The translations under genes were made by a program, and so were the position numbers. Positions 30,616-40,938 of a DNA stretch of 64,000 bases are shown here, one piece after another. The notes under the pieces are model-generated. The model did no database searches and had not been told where the DNA came from. It saw only the letters and a program-made list of their open reading frames with translations. The DNA is from an uncultured Bacteroidales bacterium. Its GTDB lineage: Bacteria > Bacteroidota > Bacteroidia > Bacteroidales > P3. How positions within the stretch are numbered: the stretch's first letter is position 1; every line of letters starts with the position of its first letter. Location: NCBI GenBank assembly GCA_947168515.1, contig CAMVMF010000007.1, positions 1-64,000 of the forward strand. Direction: 5' to 3'.

Positions 30616-31512
30616 ATGAAAAAAGTATTGTTGGGCCTCAGCCTATTGCTTCTCACCTTCGCCGGCATGTCTGTCAAAGCACAGAACATACTGAGCCCTG
30701 ATGATGAGAATAATTTGAGCAATTTTTACACCCGCACCATGAGTACCACACGTCAGGCCATCCCCTACCCCAGCCTACGCGAGAGCGATGTTATCTGGGA
30801 GACCTGCATTTGGCGCGACATTGATTTTCGTGAGAAATTCAACCAGTTCTTCTATTTCCCCAAAGGAGAAGACAGCATTAATAACAACCAGGGCCGTATC
30901 AATTTAGCCTACCTTATCTATAGGAATGCCGCTTTAGGCGAATTCGAGATTTTCGAAGACGACGAACTGAAGATTCCCGTAGACTGGAGCTATATGTACA
31001 CCCGTCTCAACAAAGCAGACACCACGCTCACAGACCCTGTCTATGACGAATACGGTGACATTATTGAAGATGGTCACGATACCATCAAATACAAGTCTTT
31101 CAGTTCAGATGACTACTATAAGATTCATATCAAAGAGTATTGGTACATCGACAAGCAGGACACCCGTATGAAGGCTCGTATCGTTTCCCTGGCTTTGGTT
31201 GACGAAAACTGTAGAGAGGTTGATGGTGAAATGGAATGCAACCCCACCACACGTTTCTGGATTCCCATGAACGACATGCGCGTCCGTAACATTTTCGCCC
31301 GTACCAATGTCTATGATATGTACAACAACAATGTAGAGCGCAGTTACGACGAGGTTTTCATCTCTCGTTATTTCGACAGTTATGTCACGCGTCAAACCAA
31401 CGTCTACAACCGCGAAATACATGACTACCTCACTGGTGAGGACGCTCAGCTCGAGTCTCAGACCATCGAAGAGCGTATCTTCGACATCGAGTCCGATATG
31501 TGGGAATACTAA
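30616..31512 (+). CDS. gldN: GldN
   Basis: RESDVIWETCIWRDIDFREKFNQFFYFP...VYNREIHDYLTGEDAQLESQTIEERIFDIESDMWEY; follows gldM. Confidence 0.94.
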   Translation: MKKVLLGLSLLLLTFAGMSVKAQNILSPDDENNLSNFYTRTMSTTRQAIPYPSLRESDVIWETCIWRDIDFREKFNQFFYFPKGEDSINNNQGRINLAYLIYRNAALGEFEIFEDDELKIPVDWSYMYTRLNKADTTLTDPVYDEYGDIIEDGHDTIKYKSFSSDDYYKIHIKEYWYIDKQDTRMKARIVSLALVDENCREVDGEMECNPTTRFWIPMNDMRVRNIFARTNVYDMYNNNVERSYDEVFISRYFDSYVTRQTNVYNREIHDYLTGEDAQLESQTIEERIFDIESDMWEY

Positions 31513-31568
31513 TAAATCTTACGACATAAATAAAAGTCTAACAAGATTAGGTTAACCATTCCTAAGAG

Positions 31569-31610
31569 AAAAGAGTTAAGAGTAAGTCTTCCCTTATTCT
31601 TAACTCTTTT
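31569..31610 (+). terminator. Hairpin between gldN and its paralog
   Basis: AAAAGAGTTAAGA...TCTTAACTCTTTT perfect 13-bp stem. Confidence 0.7.
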
Positions 31611-31626
31611 GATTTAGTAAAAAAAG

Positions 31627-32496
31627 ATGCCTCAAACAATCAAAATATTCATCGTAGTCTGTATCTGCTTGATGTTTTCAAGTAGGGCAAAAGCTCAATA
31701 CGTGGAAACCCAGCCGGCGGACTATTATGAACGGACCATGACTTGGGAGCAAAAGCCCCAGAAATACGGATTCGTAAGAGAGGCAGATGTATATTGGGGC
31801 AAATTGTTGTGGCGGATAATAGATGTCCGCGAAAAGGACAATCAATACTTCTATTACCCTAATACGCCAGAGGGAATACGCGGTAGGAAAAATTTGGCGT
31901 ATGTGTTATGGGATGCCATAAATGCCGGAGAGATAGAACTGTTCGAAGACGACGAGATGAAGATTCCGCTCGACCCGCAAAAGGTAATAGACAGAGCCAC
32001 GCGTAGTGACACGGTACAAATGGAAGTATATGATGACTATGGCGAGGCAGACTACACGACGGTGTTTGTACCTCATGAATTCACTTCCGAAAACATATAT
32101 CAATACGCTATCAAAGAGGCCGTATATATGGACCGTGCTCGCAGTGGAATACAGGTAATGAAACTAGGTCTAGCCCCAATGGAAGAACGGTACAAAGTAA
32201 TCGATGGGGAGACTGAATTCATGGGTACTGTCACCCTATTCTGGGTCCCGATGCTCTCGTGGCAGGTACGGGAGCTGTTAGCGAAGAAAGAGGCTTACTG
32301 TCAGGAGAACCTAACACATCTTCCAAATTGGGAGTACGCGTTCAACTCTTTTATGTACAGTTCATTCATAACACGCGAAGACAACGTCTATAACCGAGCC
32401 ATTCACGACTACCTCACAGGCGAAGATGCGCTACTAGAATCGCAGCGCATCGAAGAAGAAATCATGAACATCAGCATCGATATGTGGGAATATTAA
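31627..32496 (+). CDS. GldN paralog
   Basis: VREADVYWGKLLWRIIDVREKDNQYFYYP...NRAIHDYLTGEDALLESQRIEEEIMNISIDMWEY. Confidence 0.9.
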   Translation: MPQTIKIFIVVCICLMFSSRAKAQYVETQPADYYERTMTWEQKPQKYGFVREADVYWGKLLWRIIDVREKDNQYFYYPNTPEGIRGRKNLAYVLWDAINAGEIELFEDDEMKIPLDPQKVIDRATRSDTVQMEVYDDYGEADYTTVFVPHEFTSENIYQYAIKEAVYMDRARSGIQVMKLGLAPMEERYKVIDGETEFMGTVTLFWVPMLSWQVRELLAKKEAYCQENLTHLPNWEYAFNSFMYSSFITREDNVYNRAIHDYLTGEDALLESQRIEEEIMNISIDMWEY

Positions 32497-32853
32497 CCCC
32501 GCTAAGATCTGAGCAGCAACGGCACTCTCATAAACAGTTCCGCATTTTTATAACATGCTCATCACCCACACTCTCATGAGTGAGGGGTTTACTTTAATCC
32601 ATTTTGTCTAAGTGAATTAAAGGCATTCAGTCTCATCGTAAAATAAGGCAAGAAGAATAAAGATAATATACATTTCCACTAACTGGAAATCATAAAAGGA
32701 CGAATAAGAAGCAAAATAAATTCATATATCAGAAAAAAAATGTAATTTTGCAGACATAAAAAACAAAATAGATTACCAGAAAGTAGTGTTACTGCCATAA
32801 ACAATAGCTGTGCTGATATGACTACTACATGCCTTCTTTATGGCTAACATCTG

Positions 32854-32900
32854 AGGCTCACTTTCTTGATATAAAAACGGACGTTGTGAGCCCAACGTCA
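32854..32900 (+). promoter_or_regulatory. Structured 5' leader with potential pseudoknot
   Basis: GACGTT-GTGAGCCC-AACGTC hairpin (32880-32899) whose loop complements GGCTCAC at 32855-32861. Confidence 0.4.
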
Positions 32901-32937
32901 AAAAAGTTGCACCCGGCACGAAAAAGGGTAGAACACT

Positions 32938-34074
32938 ATGAAAACAACAAAATTCAGATTCATTATTGTTGCCTTCGCCCTAGGAGCAATGTTGGCATCA
33001 TGCACAAAGGAGGACACCGTAAGACCCATAAGCCAAGACAATGGCAACAGCTGGCCCAATAGCGGTAGACTCCAGAAAATAAGCAAAACTATTTTGTCTA
33101 TGATCAATAACCTGTATGATTTCCATACGGATGCAACAAAACTCGAGGATTGGACCAGCTACACATACATATTCAACCCGGACAGGTCTGACTGGATATA
33201 CATAACTGCACATGGAATAGATGGCTCATTTGGAGATATGAAAGATTGGAAATTTGAGTGGAATGATGGGAAATTGGGAAAAATAAATTACAAAGAGATT
33301 AACCATACCTGCAGCTATGAATTCAGCTATGGCAATGGGCCTAGACACACTTATACTAAATATGATACCGTTTGCCATAGTTACGACGACCAAGAACACT
33401 TCCATGAAAGCCACTACAGCTTTTATAAAATGGACCAAAGGACAGCCCTGCTAACTGAGTGGGTGGACGGCGTGGACGAACTAGAAATCCTGTACATTAT
33501 CAATTTCAACGATAATGGTGAAATTGTATCAATAACCAATTGGGCAACAACATACTACTTCAAGTGGCAGAATGGCAATGTGGTGGAGATAACTACCGAC
33601 AATAGCAAAACCTACGGTGATTGGAAATACACCTATGATAACAATGAATCAAGTTTTGCCAGCATAGATCCACTACTTCTCATTGGAATTGTCGACATCG
33701 AACAACTGCCCAACTTCCTTTCAAAGAACAACATTGTTTCAATTGAAACCAACAATGTTGCCTCCAACTACAACTACACTTATGGTGAAGGATACCCACA
33801 AACCAGAATAATGAATTCAACAACTGACTATTTCAAATACATCAATAGCCCAGGAACTGCCCCGACTTTCTATCGTGTTTCATCCAATACCTCTGGTGAC
33901 GGATATTACGCAAATGGAGCCTTGGTACGACTGGATGCCCGATACTATAGCTACGACCCCTCCGACACCCATTTTACCGAATGGGATGATGGATGCACCG
34001 ATCCCATACGGGTATTTACAGTCACATGCGACACCACCTTCGTTGCCCATTATGCTAATGGGTACATCAGATAA
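32938..34074 (+). CDS. Hypothetical lipoprotein
   Basis: MKTTKFRFIIVAFALGAMLASCTKED lipobox. Confidence 0.75.
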   Translation: MKTTKFRFIIVAFALGAMLASCTKEDTVRPISQDNGNSWPNSGRLQKISKTILSMINNLYDFHTDATKLEDWTSYTYIFNPDRSDWIYITAHGIDGSFGDMKDWKFEWNDGKLGKINYKEINHTCSYEFSYGNGPRHTYTKYDTVCHSYDDQEHFHESHYSFYKMDQRTALLTEWVDGVDELEILYIINFNDNGEIVSITNWATTYYFKWQNGNVVEITTDNSKTYGDWKYTYDNNESSFASIDPLLLIGIVDIEQLPNFLSKNNIVSIETNNVASNYNYTYGEGYPQTRIMNSTTDYFKYINSPGTAPTFYRVSSNTSGDGYYANGALVRLDARYYSYDPSDTHFTEWDDGCTDPIRVFTVTCDTTFVAHYANGYIR

Positions 34075-34135
34075 CAACCGCCAAAGACAGGAATGGCCAT
34101 AGCCTCATAGCCTATAACAATATTTTTGGCCATAT

Positions 34136-34198
34136 CGACCCGCCAAAGTCAGCATACCCGACAAACACGGTAGCTTATCAAAAGACTTTGACGGGTCG
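34136..34198. repeat. Imperfect 15-bp inverted repeat in convergent intergenic region
   Basis: CGACCCGCCAAAGTC (34136-34150) and GACTTTGACGGGTCG (34184-34198), one mismatch. Confidence 0.7.
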
Positions 34199-34214
34199 GT
34201 ACTATAAGGAGGAA

Positions 34215-35261
34215 TTATTCTACAGATTTACTGTTTTGGGCATAGGAACGCCACTTAGCAAGGGCTGAGGACATATCGTCAGGAATAGGGCTTTCGAAGT
34301 GCAAATGCTGGCCTGTAGCGGGATGCTCAAAGCCTAGGATATATGCATGGAGCGCCTGGCGCGGCAAGAGACGAAAACAATTGTCGACAAACTGCTTATA
34401 TTTCGAGAAGGTGGTACCTTTAAGGATTTGGTCGCCTCCATAGGGAGCATCGTTGAAGAGCGGATGGCCAATATGTTGCATATGGGCTCTGATTTGATGG
34501 GTGCGGCCAGTCTCCAACACACATTCGATAAGCGTGACATAACCAAAAGGTTCGACAACACGCCAATGCGTGACGGCATATTTTCCCCGTTCGGAATCGT
34601 CAGTAACATGCATCACCCTACGGTCATGGGGCGAACGTTCGAGATTGCCAATAATGGTACCCTCGTTCTCGTTAAAGCTGCCCCAAACCAAGGCGTAGTA
34701 CTTACGCTCGATGGTGTGGTCGAAGAACTGCTTGGCCAAGACAACCTGCGCATCCTCGTTCTTGGCAATAAGAAGGAGCCCAGAAGTGTCCTTGTCTATA
34801 CGGTGTACCAGATAGGGCACAATGGGGTCGCCATTATTCGACCGCTTGTCCTGAAAATAATAGAGTAAACCGTTGAGCAGCGTTCCCGTGAAGTTGCCGT
34901 AACCGGGATGCACCACCATGCCGGGCTTTTTGTCTACCACCAGTACGTCTTCATCCTCATAAACAATATCGAAAGGGACAGGTTCGGGCAAAACCTCGAA
35001 ATCATGTCTGGGTTCGGGAAGGAGGACGCTGATAGTATCACAGGGTTTCACCTTATAATTAGACTTGGAAGGCTTGTCGTTCACCAAAATGCAGCCGGCC
35101 TTGGCAGCAGCCTGGATTTTGGTGCGTGACACACCCTCCAGACGCATCTGGAGATATTTGTCTATCCTTATAAGGGCTTGACCTTTGTCAACAATAATAC
35201 GGTGGTGCTCGTATAACTCGGAATCTCCCTGAGACTGGAGCTCTTCTAAATCTTCATTCAT
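34215..35261 (-). CDS. RluA family pseudouridine synthase
   Basis: S4 domain plus VPYLVHRIDKDTSGLLLIAKNEDAQVVLAKQF. Confidence 0.95.
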   Translation of the reverse strand: MNEDLEELQSQGDSELYEHHRIIVDKGQALIRIDKYLQMRLEGVSRTKIQAAAKAGCILVNDKPSKSNYKVKPCDTISVLLPEPRHDFEVLPEPVPFDIVYEDEDVLVVDKKPGMVVHPGYGNFTGTLLNGLLYYFQDKRSNNGDPIVPYLVHRIDKDTSGLLLIAKNEDAQVVLAKQFFDHTIERKYYALVWGSFNENEGTIIGNLERSPHDRRVMHVTDDSERGKYAVTHWRVVEPFGYVTLIECVLETGRTHQIRAHMQHIGHPLFNDAPYGGDQILKGTTFSKYKQFVDNCFRLLPRQALHAYILGFEHPATGQHLHFESPIPDDMSSALAKWRSYAQNSKSVE

Positions 35262-37126
35262 AATACTACAATTTTTTTTGCAGTCCCCTGGCCTACCCTG
35301 ACCAGATAAACTCCCTTGGGCAGGGATGGTGTTACAATTGTGGAATGAGCCTGCCTTGTGGTTGTCTTGTATACCTGATGTCCCATGACATCGTAGACGA
35401 CAACAGACCCCTGCCGGTTGGTGCTAATCACAATACAGCCGTCATAGGAATAAATGACCGACTGGGAATCATCCACTAGAGAAGGACTTATCGACAGCTG
35501 ATCTCTTGTACCAAAACAGGGCCTGAGCATTAAAGCCCCACGTAGGATACTGGGTTGCCAAGAGGCACTTGTGAGGAAAAAGACATGGGATGAGGCATCG
35601 TTATTACGGTCAAAACCTAGGTTGATGTAATCGGCTGTAGTTTGCTCAAATCCAACATATATCGTTCCATTGCAGACCAAGGGCTCTTCCAAGTCATAGC
35701 GCACAAATTCATTAAAGCCTGCAAACAGAGGTTTTCTTCTATTCTCATCCTGATAGATGATATTCCCCGGCATTCCGTTGGCATCATCCCAAACGGTTAT
35801 CAAAAATCTGATGTCCTCATTCTCTTCATGAAAAGTGCGGTTGAAATATAATTTTACAGCCGTAAGCGTATCTTCGACATTTAGACGGAACTGGCATGAC
35901 AGCCTAACCCTTGAACTGGTCGAAGTGATTCCGTAACCATTTTCAGGGGTGCCATCGTCATAAGCATAGTAATTGTCAAACACCTGAGTGAAACGGATAG
36001 TGTCGTTCTGAGGGAAGGCATCCCCCCTCACACCTTCTCTTACGCCGTGCTCGATGGTGAAGATGGTGGGTTGCTGCATACCCTCGGGGAAAGCATAGCT
36101 CAATGCCGGTCTGGCATGTGGCTGGGAGGCCTGATACTGGTTTCCCCGCCAGTAGACCGGCACATTCTCATAACCACCTACGTAGGAATACAATTCCTCT
36201 CCATTCTCGTTGAGGATTCGGAATCCATAATTAGAAGCCAGCTCCTCCGAATAGAGGTTGGTTATCGTCAGCGACAACGAATCCTTCATTTCGGAAGAGG
36301 TATATTGCTTTGCCGGCATCGCTTGGAAATCCTTCAATAGGGAATTGGCCGGATTAACAAAAGCAAGGTCACGCGAAGTTGAGTCGCCACGATGACGGCC
36401 TGTATTCAGCACAACATAGTCCAGATTCCATTGATCACTATTGCTCAAGATACCTTTTTTGGTGACATTGTCCAAGCTACAATAATTTCTAAATCGGAAG
36501 CGGAACCCGTCCTGCAAGTAAGCGGTGTCGATGATAGACAATTCTACAAACTGCCAATAGTTGCCGGTATGAGCATAGAGTGAATCTGCTTCACAGCCTG
36601 CAATGCTCCAAACGCGATACCAAACATCAGCCCTCGGAGCATAGAACTCCAAGATGAGAGAATCCTGTTCTTCGGGTGTATCCCCCGAGCGCTCCCACAT
36701 ATTGCCATAGCCGCCTCCGGGCAGATAGAAGAAGCTTAGATATACTGAATCGCCAGAAGTAATCTCTCTTGGGTAAGGGCTGAAAACAGAATCCAACCGG
36801 ATGGCATAAGAAACAAGCGTATCGCCGCCAAAGAGTCCACTAGTAGACGTAGGGTACAGGTTGCCACTGGCATCAAATGCATCCAATGTTATCATGCCTA
36901 CTGTAGGGGGCAAGGGGGCATAGCCCTGATTCACGTTAGCACCTCCCAAATGCCACTGGGCCTCTGAGAGAGCCCGATTGGAGAAATCGTCGAAGAAGGG
37001 AAGCTCAAGGGCATCAGTCGACTTCGGAGGCATAGAAGGCTGGTGCCTCAAAGGCATCAGCACCTCCTGTGCCGATGCTGTCAGCACAGATAGCAACAAC
37101 CCCAATATAAGAAAACAACGCCTCAT
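35258..37126 (-). CDS. Secreted protein with type A T9SS C-terminal sorting domain
   Basis: C-terminus VVVYDVMGHQVYKTTTRQAHSTIVTPSLPKGVYLVRVGQGTAKKIVVL; N-terminal signal peptide. Confidence 0.88.
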   Translation of the reverse strand: MRRCFLILGLLLSVLTASAQEVLMPLRHQPSMPPKSTDALELPFFDDFSNRALSEAQWHLGGANVNQGYAPLPPTVGMITLDAFDASGNLYPTSTSGLFGGDTLVSYAIRLDSVFSPYPREITSGDSVYLSFFYLPGGGYGNMWERSGDTPEEQDSLILEFYAPRADVWYRVWSIAGCEADSLYAHTGNYWQFVELSIIDTAYLQDGFRFRFRNYCSLDNVTKKGILSNSDQWNLDYVVLNTGRHRGDSTSRDLAFVNPANSLLKDFQAMPAKQYTSSEMKDSLSLTITNLYSEELASNYGFRILNENGEELYSYVGGYENVPVYWRGNQYQASQPHARPALSYAFPEGMQQPTIFTIEHGVREGVRGDAFPQNDTIRFTQVFDNYYAYDDGTPENGYGITSTSSRVRLSCQFRLNVEDTLTAVKLYFNRTFHEENEDIRFLITVWDDANGMPGNIIYQDENRRKPLFAGFNEFVRYDLEEPLVCNGTIYVGFEQTTADYINLGFDRNNDASSHVFFLTSASWQPSILRGALMLRPCFGTRDQLSISPSLVDDSQSVIYSYDGCIVISTNRQGSVVVYDVMGHQVYKTTTRQAHSTIVTPSLPKGVYLVRVGQGTAKKIVVL

Positions 37127-37138
37127 AACAACTCAAAA

Positions 37139-38035
37139 CTACCAGTCCCAACCATCATCAAAGCTAGGATCATCCACATCATAATAGGGGTCATAATCAT
37201 CCTCCTCACCGTCAAACTCGGTCTTGAAGATCTTCGACGAGTCGACCTGGAAGTTGGAGATAATGCGCTCCACATCAGCCTCAGTGGCATCACAATACCA
37301 CACATCGACATAAGTTCCCAGCGGATATCGAGTAACACCCGTATAGTCAGGATTGAGTTTGTAGCAGACACAACTGTTACGGTCGGCTACTCCATCGAAA
37401 TATTCGTGTCCAACATTCATCGAGGCCGACAAGATGCCTCTGCGAGCCTTGGCTGGGGCCTGGCCAATCACAAAGGGGACCCGCGTGCCCTTCTGAGTTT
37501 CACCCAGTCCGACAGTCAAATCCACCACGGCACCCCCACTCATCTTCTCTCCAGCATACACCATTTTTCCTTTACATGTAGACTCCAATATCACATTACG
37601 GTAGGGGCTATCCACAAACTTCAGTTTACCGCAGCGCAACCCGGCTGCCTCGAGAGCCGACACAGCACTACGCACGGACATGTTGGACAATTCGGGCAGC
37701 ACCACGTCAGATGGAGCAAAAGCAGTCACGGTGACATACACTTTGCGGTGGGTTTTGATCATTGTGCCGGGTTCGGGATCCTGCCCAAGCACAATGCCGC
37801 CCTCTTGTTCACCATCGTACACGGAGTCTATTATCACATACTCTAAATGGTAGGGGTTATGTCTCACCATCTCAGCCAAAGCAACGCCTCGGTAATCGGG
37901 CAACTCATACTCTTTACCCTGACGTGCGACCATTTTGATGAACAAAAAGGCCAAAAACACTATTACAACTGAAACAGCAAGCATTAAGACCAGATGCTTG
38001 ATGAGGGGATGTTTAGCAAAGAATTCCTTATCCAT
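37139..38035 (-). CDS. PASTA domain protein
   Basis: N-terminal TM; YELPDYRGVALAEMVRHNPYHLEYVIIDSVYDGEQEGGIVLGQDPEPGTMIKTHRKVYVTV. Confidence 0.85.
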   Translation of the reverse strand: MDKEFFAKHPLIKHLVLMLAVSVVIVFLAFLFIKMVARQGKEYELPDYRGVALAEMVRHNPYHLEYVIIDSVYDGEQEGGIVLGQDPEPGTMIKTHRKVYVTVTAFAPSDVVLPELSNMSVRSAVSALEAAGLRCGKLKFVDSPYRNVILESTCKGKMVYAGEKMSGGAVVDLTVGLGETQKGTRVPFVIGQAPAKARRGILSASMNVGHEYFDGVADRNSCVCYKLNPDYTGVTRYPLGTYVDVWYCDATEADVERIISNFQVDSSKIFKTEFDGEEDDYDPYYDVDDPSFDDGWDW

Positions 38036-38154
38036 ATTGTCATATATAATTCGAATGGCTAATCCGATTTACGAATCCACCCATTCGTTGATGTTTTACT
38101 CCTTAACTGGTTAACACATTATATAACGAGAGGTCGATATTTTTATTGTAAAGC

Positions 38155-39483
38155 TCAATCAACTACCAGTTCGCCAATCAGTGTTGCGGCAGTACAACGC
38201 ACCACCTTCACCCTTACATATTGACCTGGTTGCACATCATGACGGTCAAAAACAATCACCTTGTTTTGGCTGTTGCGTCCGAAAAGTTGCTCTTTACTCC
38301 TGTGCGACTCTCCTTCTACGAGCACTTCATAGTTCTTGCCTATCTCTTGTTGATTGTTTTCCAAGGCTATTTGGCCTTGCAGAGCTATGATTTCCTCCAA
38401 TCTGCGAGTCTTTTCGGCATCAGGCACATCATCTACCAAATGTTTTTCGGCATAGGTGTTGGGGCGCATGGAGAACTTGAACATATATGCATAGTCGTAG
38501 CGCACTTTCCGAAACATGTCCAAAGTCATTTGGTGCTCCTCCACAGTCTCACTGCAGAATCCTGCTATCACGTCAGTGGTGATGGAGCAGTCAGGCATAT
38601 ATTTTCTAATAGCTGCAATGCGGTCCAAGTACCAGGCCGCGTCGTAATGCCTATTCATCAGTTTCAGCATTCTGTCACTGCCACTCTGCACGGGCAGATG
38701 GATGCACTTGCAGATGTTGTCGTATTGCGCCATCACTTCCAACAACCTATCGCTCAAATCCTTGGGATGAGAAGTAGCAAAACGGACCCGCATTCTAGGA
38801 TTCACCTCTGCCACACGACGCATCAACTCAGGGAAGTCGACTATGTTCTCGCCGTCTTTCCAACGATAGGAATTGACATTTTGTCCAAGCAGGGTGACCT
38901 CCTTATAGCCTTGCTGCCAAAGGTTACGAGCCTCGTCAACAATGGTTTCGGGATTGCGGCTACGTTCCCTACCGCGAGTATAAGGTACTACGCAATAAGC
39001 GCAGTAGTTCTGACAGCCACGCATGATAGATATATAGGCCGATATGCCGTTGCTGTTCAGCCTTACTGGCTCAATGTCATCATAAGTCTCGGTTGTACTC
39101 AGTTCCGTTTCGGCAGTTTTTACGCCATATTCCCTCACCTTTGCCAGCAAATCTGGCAGCAGTCTATAGGCATCAGGCCCCACCACAAAGCTCACATTCT
39201 CCTCCTCCACCATCAGCTGGCTCTGCAATCGTTCTGCCATACACCCTAAGATACCAATCCTAAGACGAGGATTTTGCTGCTGCTGAGCACGCAGCTCTCT
39301 TAGTCTCTTTCGTATACGTTGTTCGGCATTATCCCGGATAGCGCATGTATTGATTAGCACGTAATCGGCATCAGCAATTTCCGTAGTCACACCATAGCCT
39401 TCTTTCTGCAAAAGAGAGGCCACGATTTCACTGTCGGCGAAATTCATCTGACAGCCATACGTCTCTATGTATATATTCGACAT
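38155..39483 (-). CDS. miaB: tRNA-2-methylthio-N6-dimethylallyladenosine synthase
   Basis: YIETYGCQMNFADSEIVASLL; radical SAM ISIMRGCQNYCAYCVVPYTRGRERSR; TRAM domain. Confidence 0.96.
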   Translation of the reverse strand: MSNIYIETYGCQMNFADSEIVASLLQKEGYGVTTEIADADYVLINTCAIRDNAEQRIRKRLRELRAQQQQNPRLRIGILGCMAERLQSQLMVEEENVSFVVGPDAYRLLPDLLAKVREYGVKTAETELSTTETYDDIEPVRLNSNGISAYISIMRGCQNYCAYCVVPYTRGRERSRNPETIVDEARNLWQQGYKEVTLLGQNVNSYRWKDGENIVDFPELMRRVAEVNPRMRVRFATSHPKDLSDRLLEVMAQYDNICKCIHLPVQSGSDRMLKLMNRHYDAAWYLDRIAAIRKYMPDCSITTDVIAGFCSETVEEHQMTLDMFRKVRYDYAYMFKFSMRPNTYAEKHLVDDVPDAEKTRRLEEIIALQGQIALENNQQEIGKNYEVLVEGESHRSKEQLFGRNSQNKVIVFDRHDVQPGQYVRVKVVRCTAATLIGELVVD

Positions 39484-39605
39484 TGATCAAAAAATTTTAA
39501 ATCACAAACCATTCATTATTATTTCTTTGAACCACGGACATCAGTCACTCCCATCTGGATCCTGCGCACAGACCATAGAAGCATCTTCTTTCCAGAATCA
39601 TACAT

Positions 39606-40886
39606 TCAAAAAGTCCTCGCATATGCCACCAATCTATCATAACGGTCGTTATACGCACGATAATAGACATATGCTGTGTAGGTGTTGTTCATTTCAAAAT
39701 GGTCACCTTCGAGCACTGCGGTTTGTCCCTGGTTCTCCCCTACCGGCACAAACAATAGCTGATAGGCATAGTACCCCTGCTTCAAATGCAGCCGCAGCGT
39801 ATAAGCCTTCATGTCCATATTATATTCCATCCGGCTTCGTTCGTCCAGATGCCATTGGGTCAAATCACCCACAACGTAAATGTTGCCATTCAAAAAAGGG
39901 TATTCCATTGGCAGCGAGAAGTTCACATACACATAGTCAGCCTCTGTCATTTTGTTGTTTCGGTCCCACACATTCACCTTCATCCCACCATTGAGGGTGG
40001 TTTCCGCTATAAACACTTTGTCCGAGCGGTCATCCAGAGGCTTAAGCAAAGCATACCACTCCCCACCATACTCGTTTATCTGCCACACGTTATACATGGC
40101 AGTACGAATATTGCTAAGATCGAAATAACGGAATGTATTACCACAATAAAAGATATTTTCCTGATGATTTTTGAAGCATAACGCTCCACGATCGTAGCCT
40201 CCAAATTGCAACTGACGTATATTGTCTATGCGCCCATTCTGTTGCACCACCACACTATAGAAGACTGGATTGAGCATCGGTGGAAGCATCTCGCCGGTGT
40301 AGTCATTGTTGTTTTCCACAATCACATCAACCTCTCTACGCTTCATTATGTCCGCATTGTCATAAGGTACTCCTACAACCAAATCAGCCTTGACAGAGCC
40401 CTCCGTTACACAAAACCTTCTAGTGAAAAGTATACTGTCAGGGTAATCCTGCGGGAAGACTGATACAATATAGTTGCCGGAAATCAGCAGTTGGCTGTAC
40501 TGGGCAGGTATGTATTGGAAGTAGTTGACGTATGGCTGCAATGTGGTAAAAGAGCTGTTGTAATTCTCTATCGGAGCCTCCTCGAATCCATTAATATATT
40601 CGTAAGGTTCCATATTGTCCACTTGCCATTTGCTGTCACAATGCTGGATACGGTAGCGGTAGTTGTCAGCCTCGGCCCCTAGTATGTCAAAACGCAGTAG
40701 CAACCGATCGCTTCCGCCGAGTACCAGCACGGGAGGTTCCAGCTCCACTCCATTTTTGTACAAGGTAACTGTCCTAACCTCTTCCACCCAGTTAGAGTCG
40801 GTCACAATTTGAGCCTGCATCGCAGTTGCCGAACCCATTAATAGGAGCAGCAACGCCATGAGCGACAACAATGTACCCTTATGCAT
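39606..40886 (-). CDS. DUF5103-like secreted protein
   Basis: Signal peptide; LLLRFDILGAEADNYRYRIQHCDSKW, YAYQLLFVPVGENQGQTAVLEGDHFEMNNTYTAYVYYR. Confidence 0.75.
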   Translation of the reverse strand: MHKGTLLSLMALLLLLMGSATAMQAQIVTDSNWVEEVRTVTLYKNGVELEPPVLVLGGSDRLLLRFDILGAEADNYRYRIQHCDSKWQVDNMEPYEYINGFEEAPIENYNSSFTTLQPYVNYFQYIPAQYSQLLISGNYIVSVFPQDYPDSILFTRRFCVTEGSVKADLVVGVPYDNADIMKRREVDVIVENNNDYTGEMLPPMLNPVFYSVVVQQNGRIDNIRQLQFGGYDRGALCFKNHQENIFYCGNTFRYFDLSNIRTAMYNVWQINEYGGEWYALLKPLDDRSDKVFIAETTLNGGMKVNVWDRNNKMTEADYVYVNFSLPMEYPFLNGNIYVVGDLTQWHLDERSRMEYNMDMKAYTLRLHLKQGYYAYQLLFVPVGENQGQTAVLEGDHFEMNNTYTAYVYYRAYNDRYDRLVAYARTF

Positions 40887-40938
40887 AAAAATATTATATA
40901 TAAAAAAACGACTGCAAAGATACTAAAAAAAATCCGAT

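Noticed and set aside
38221-39249. 342-aa ORF on the plus strand
   Set aside because: Antisense to miaB, which has complete family motifs.
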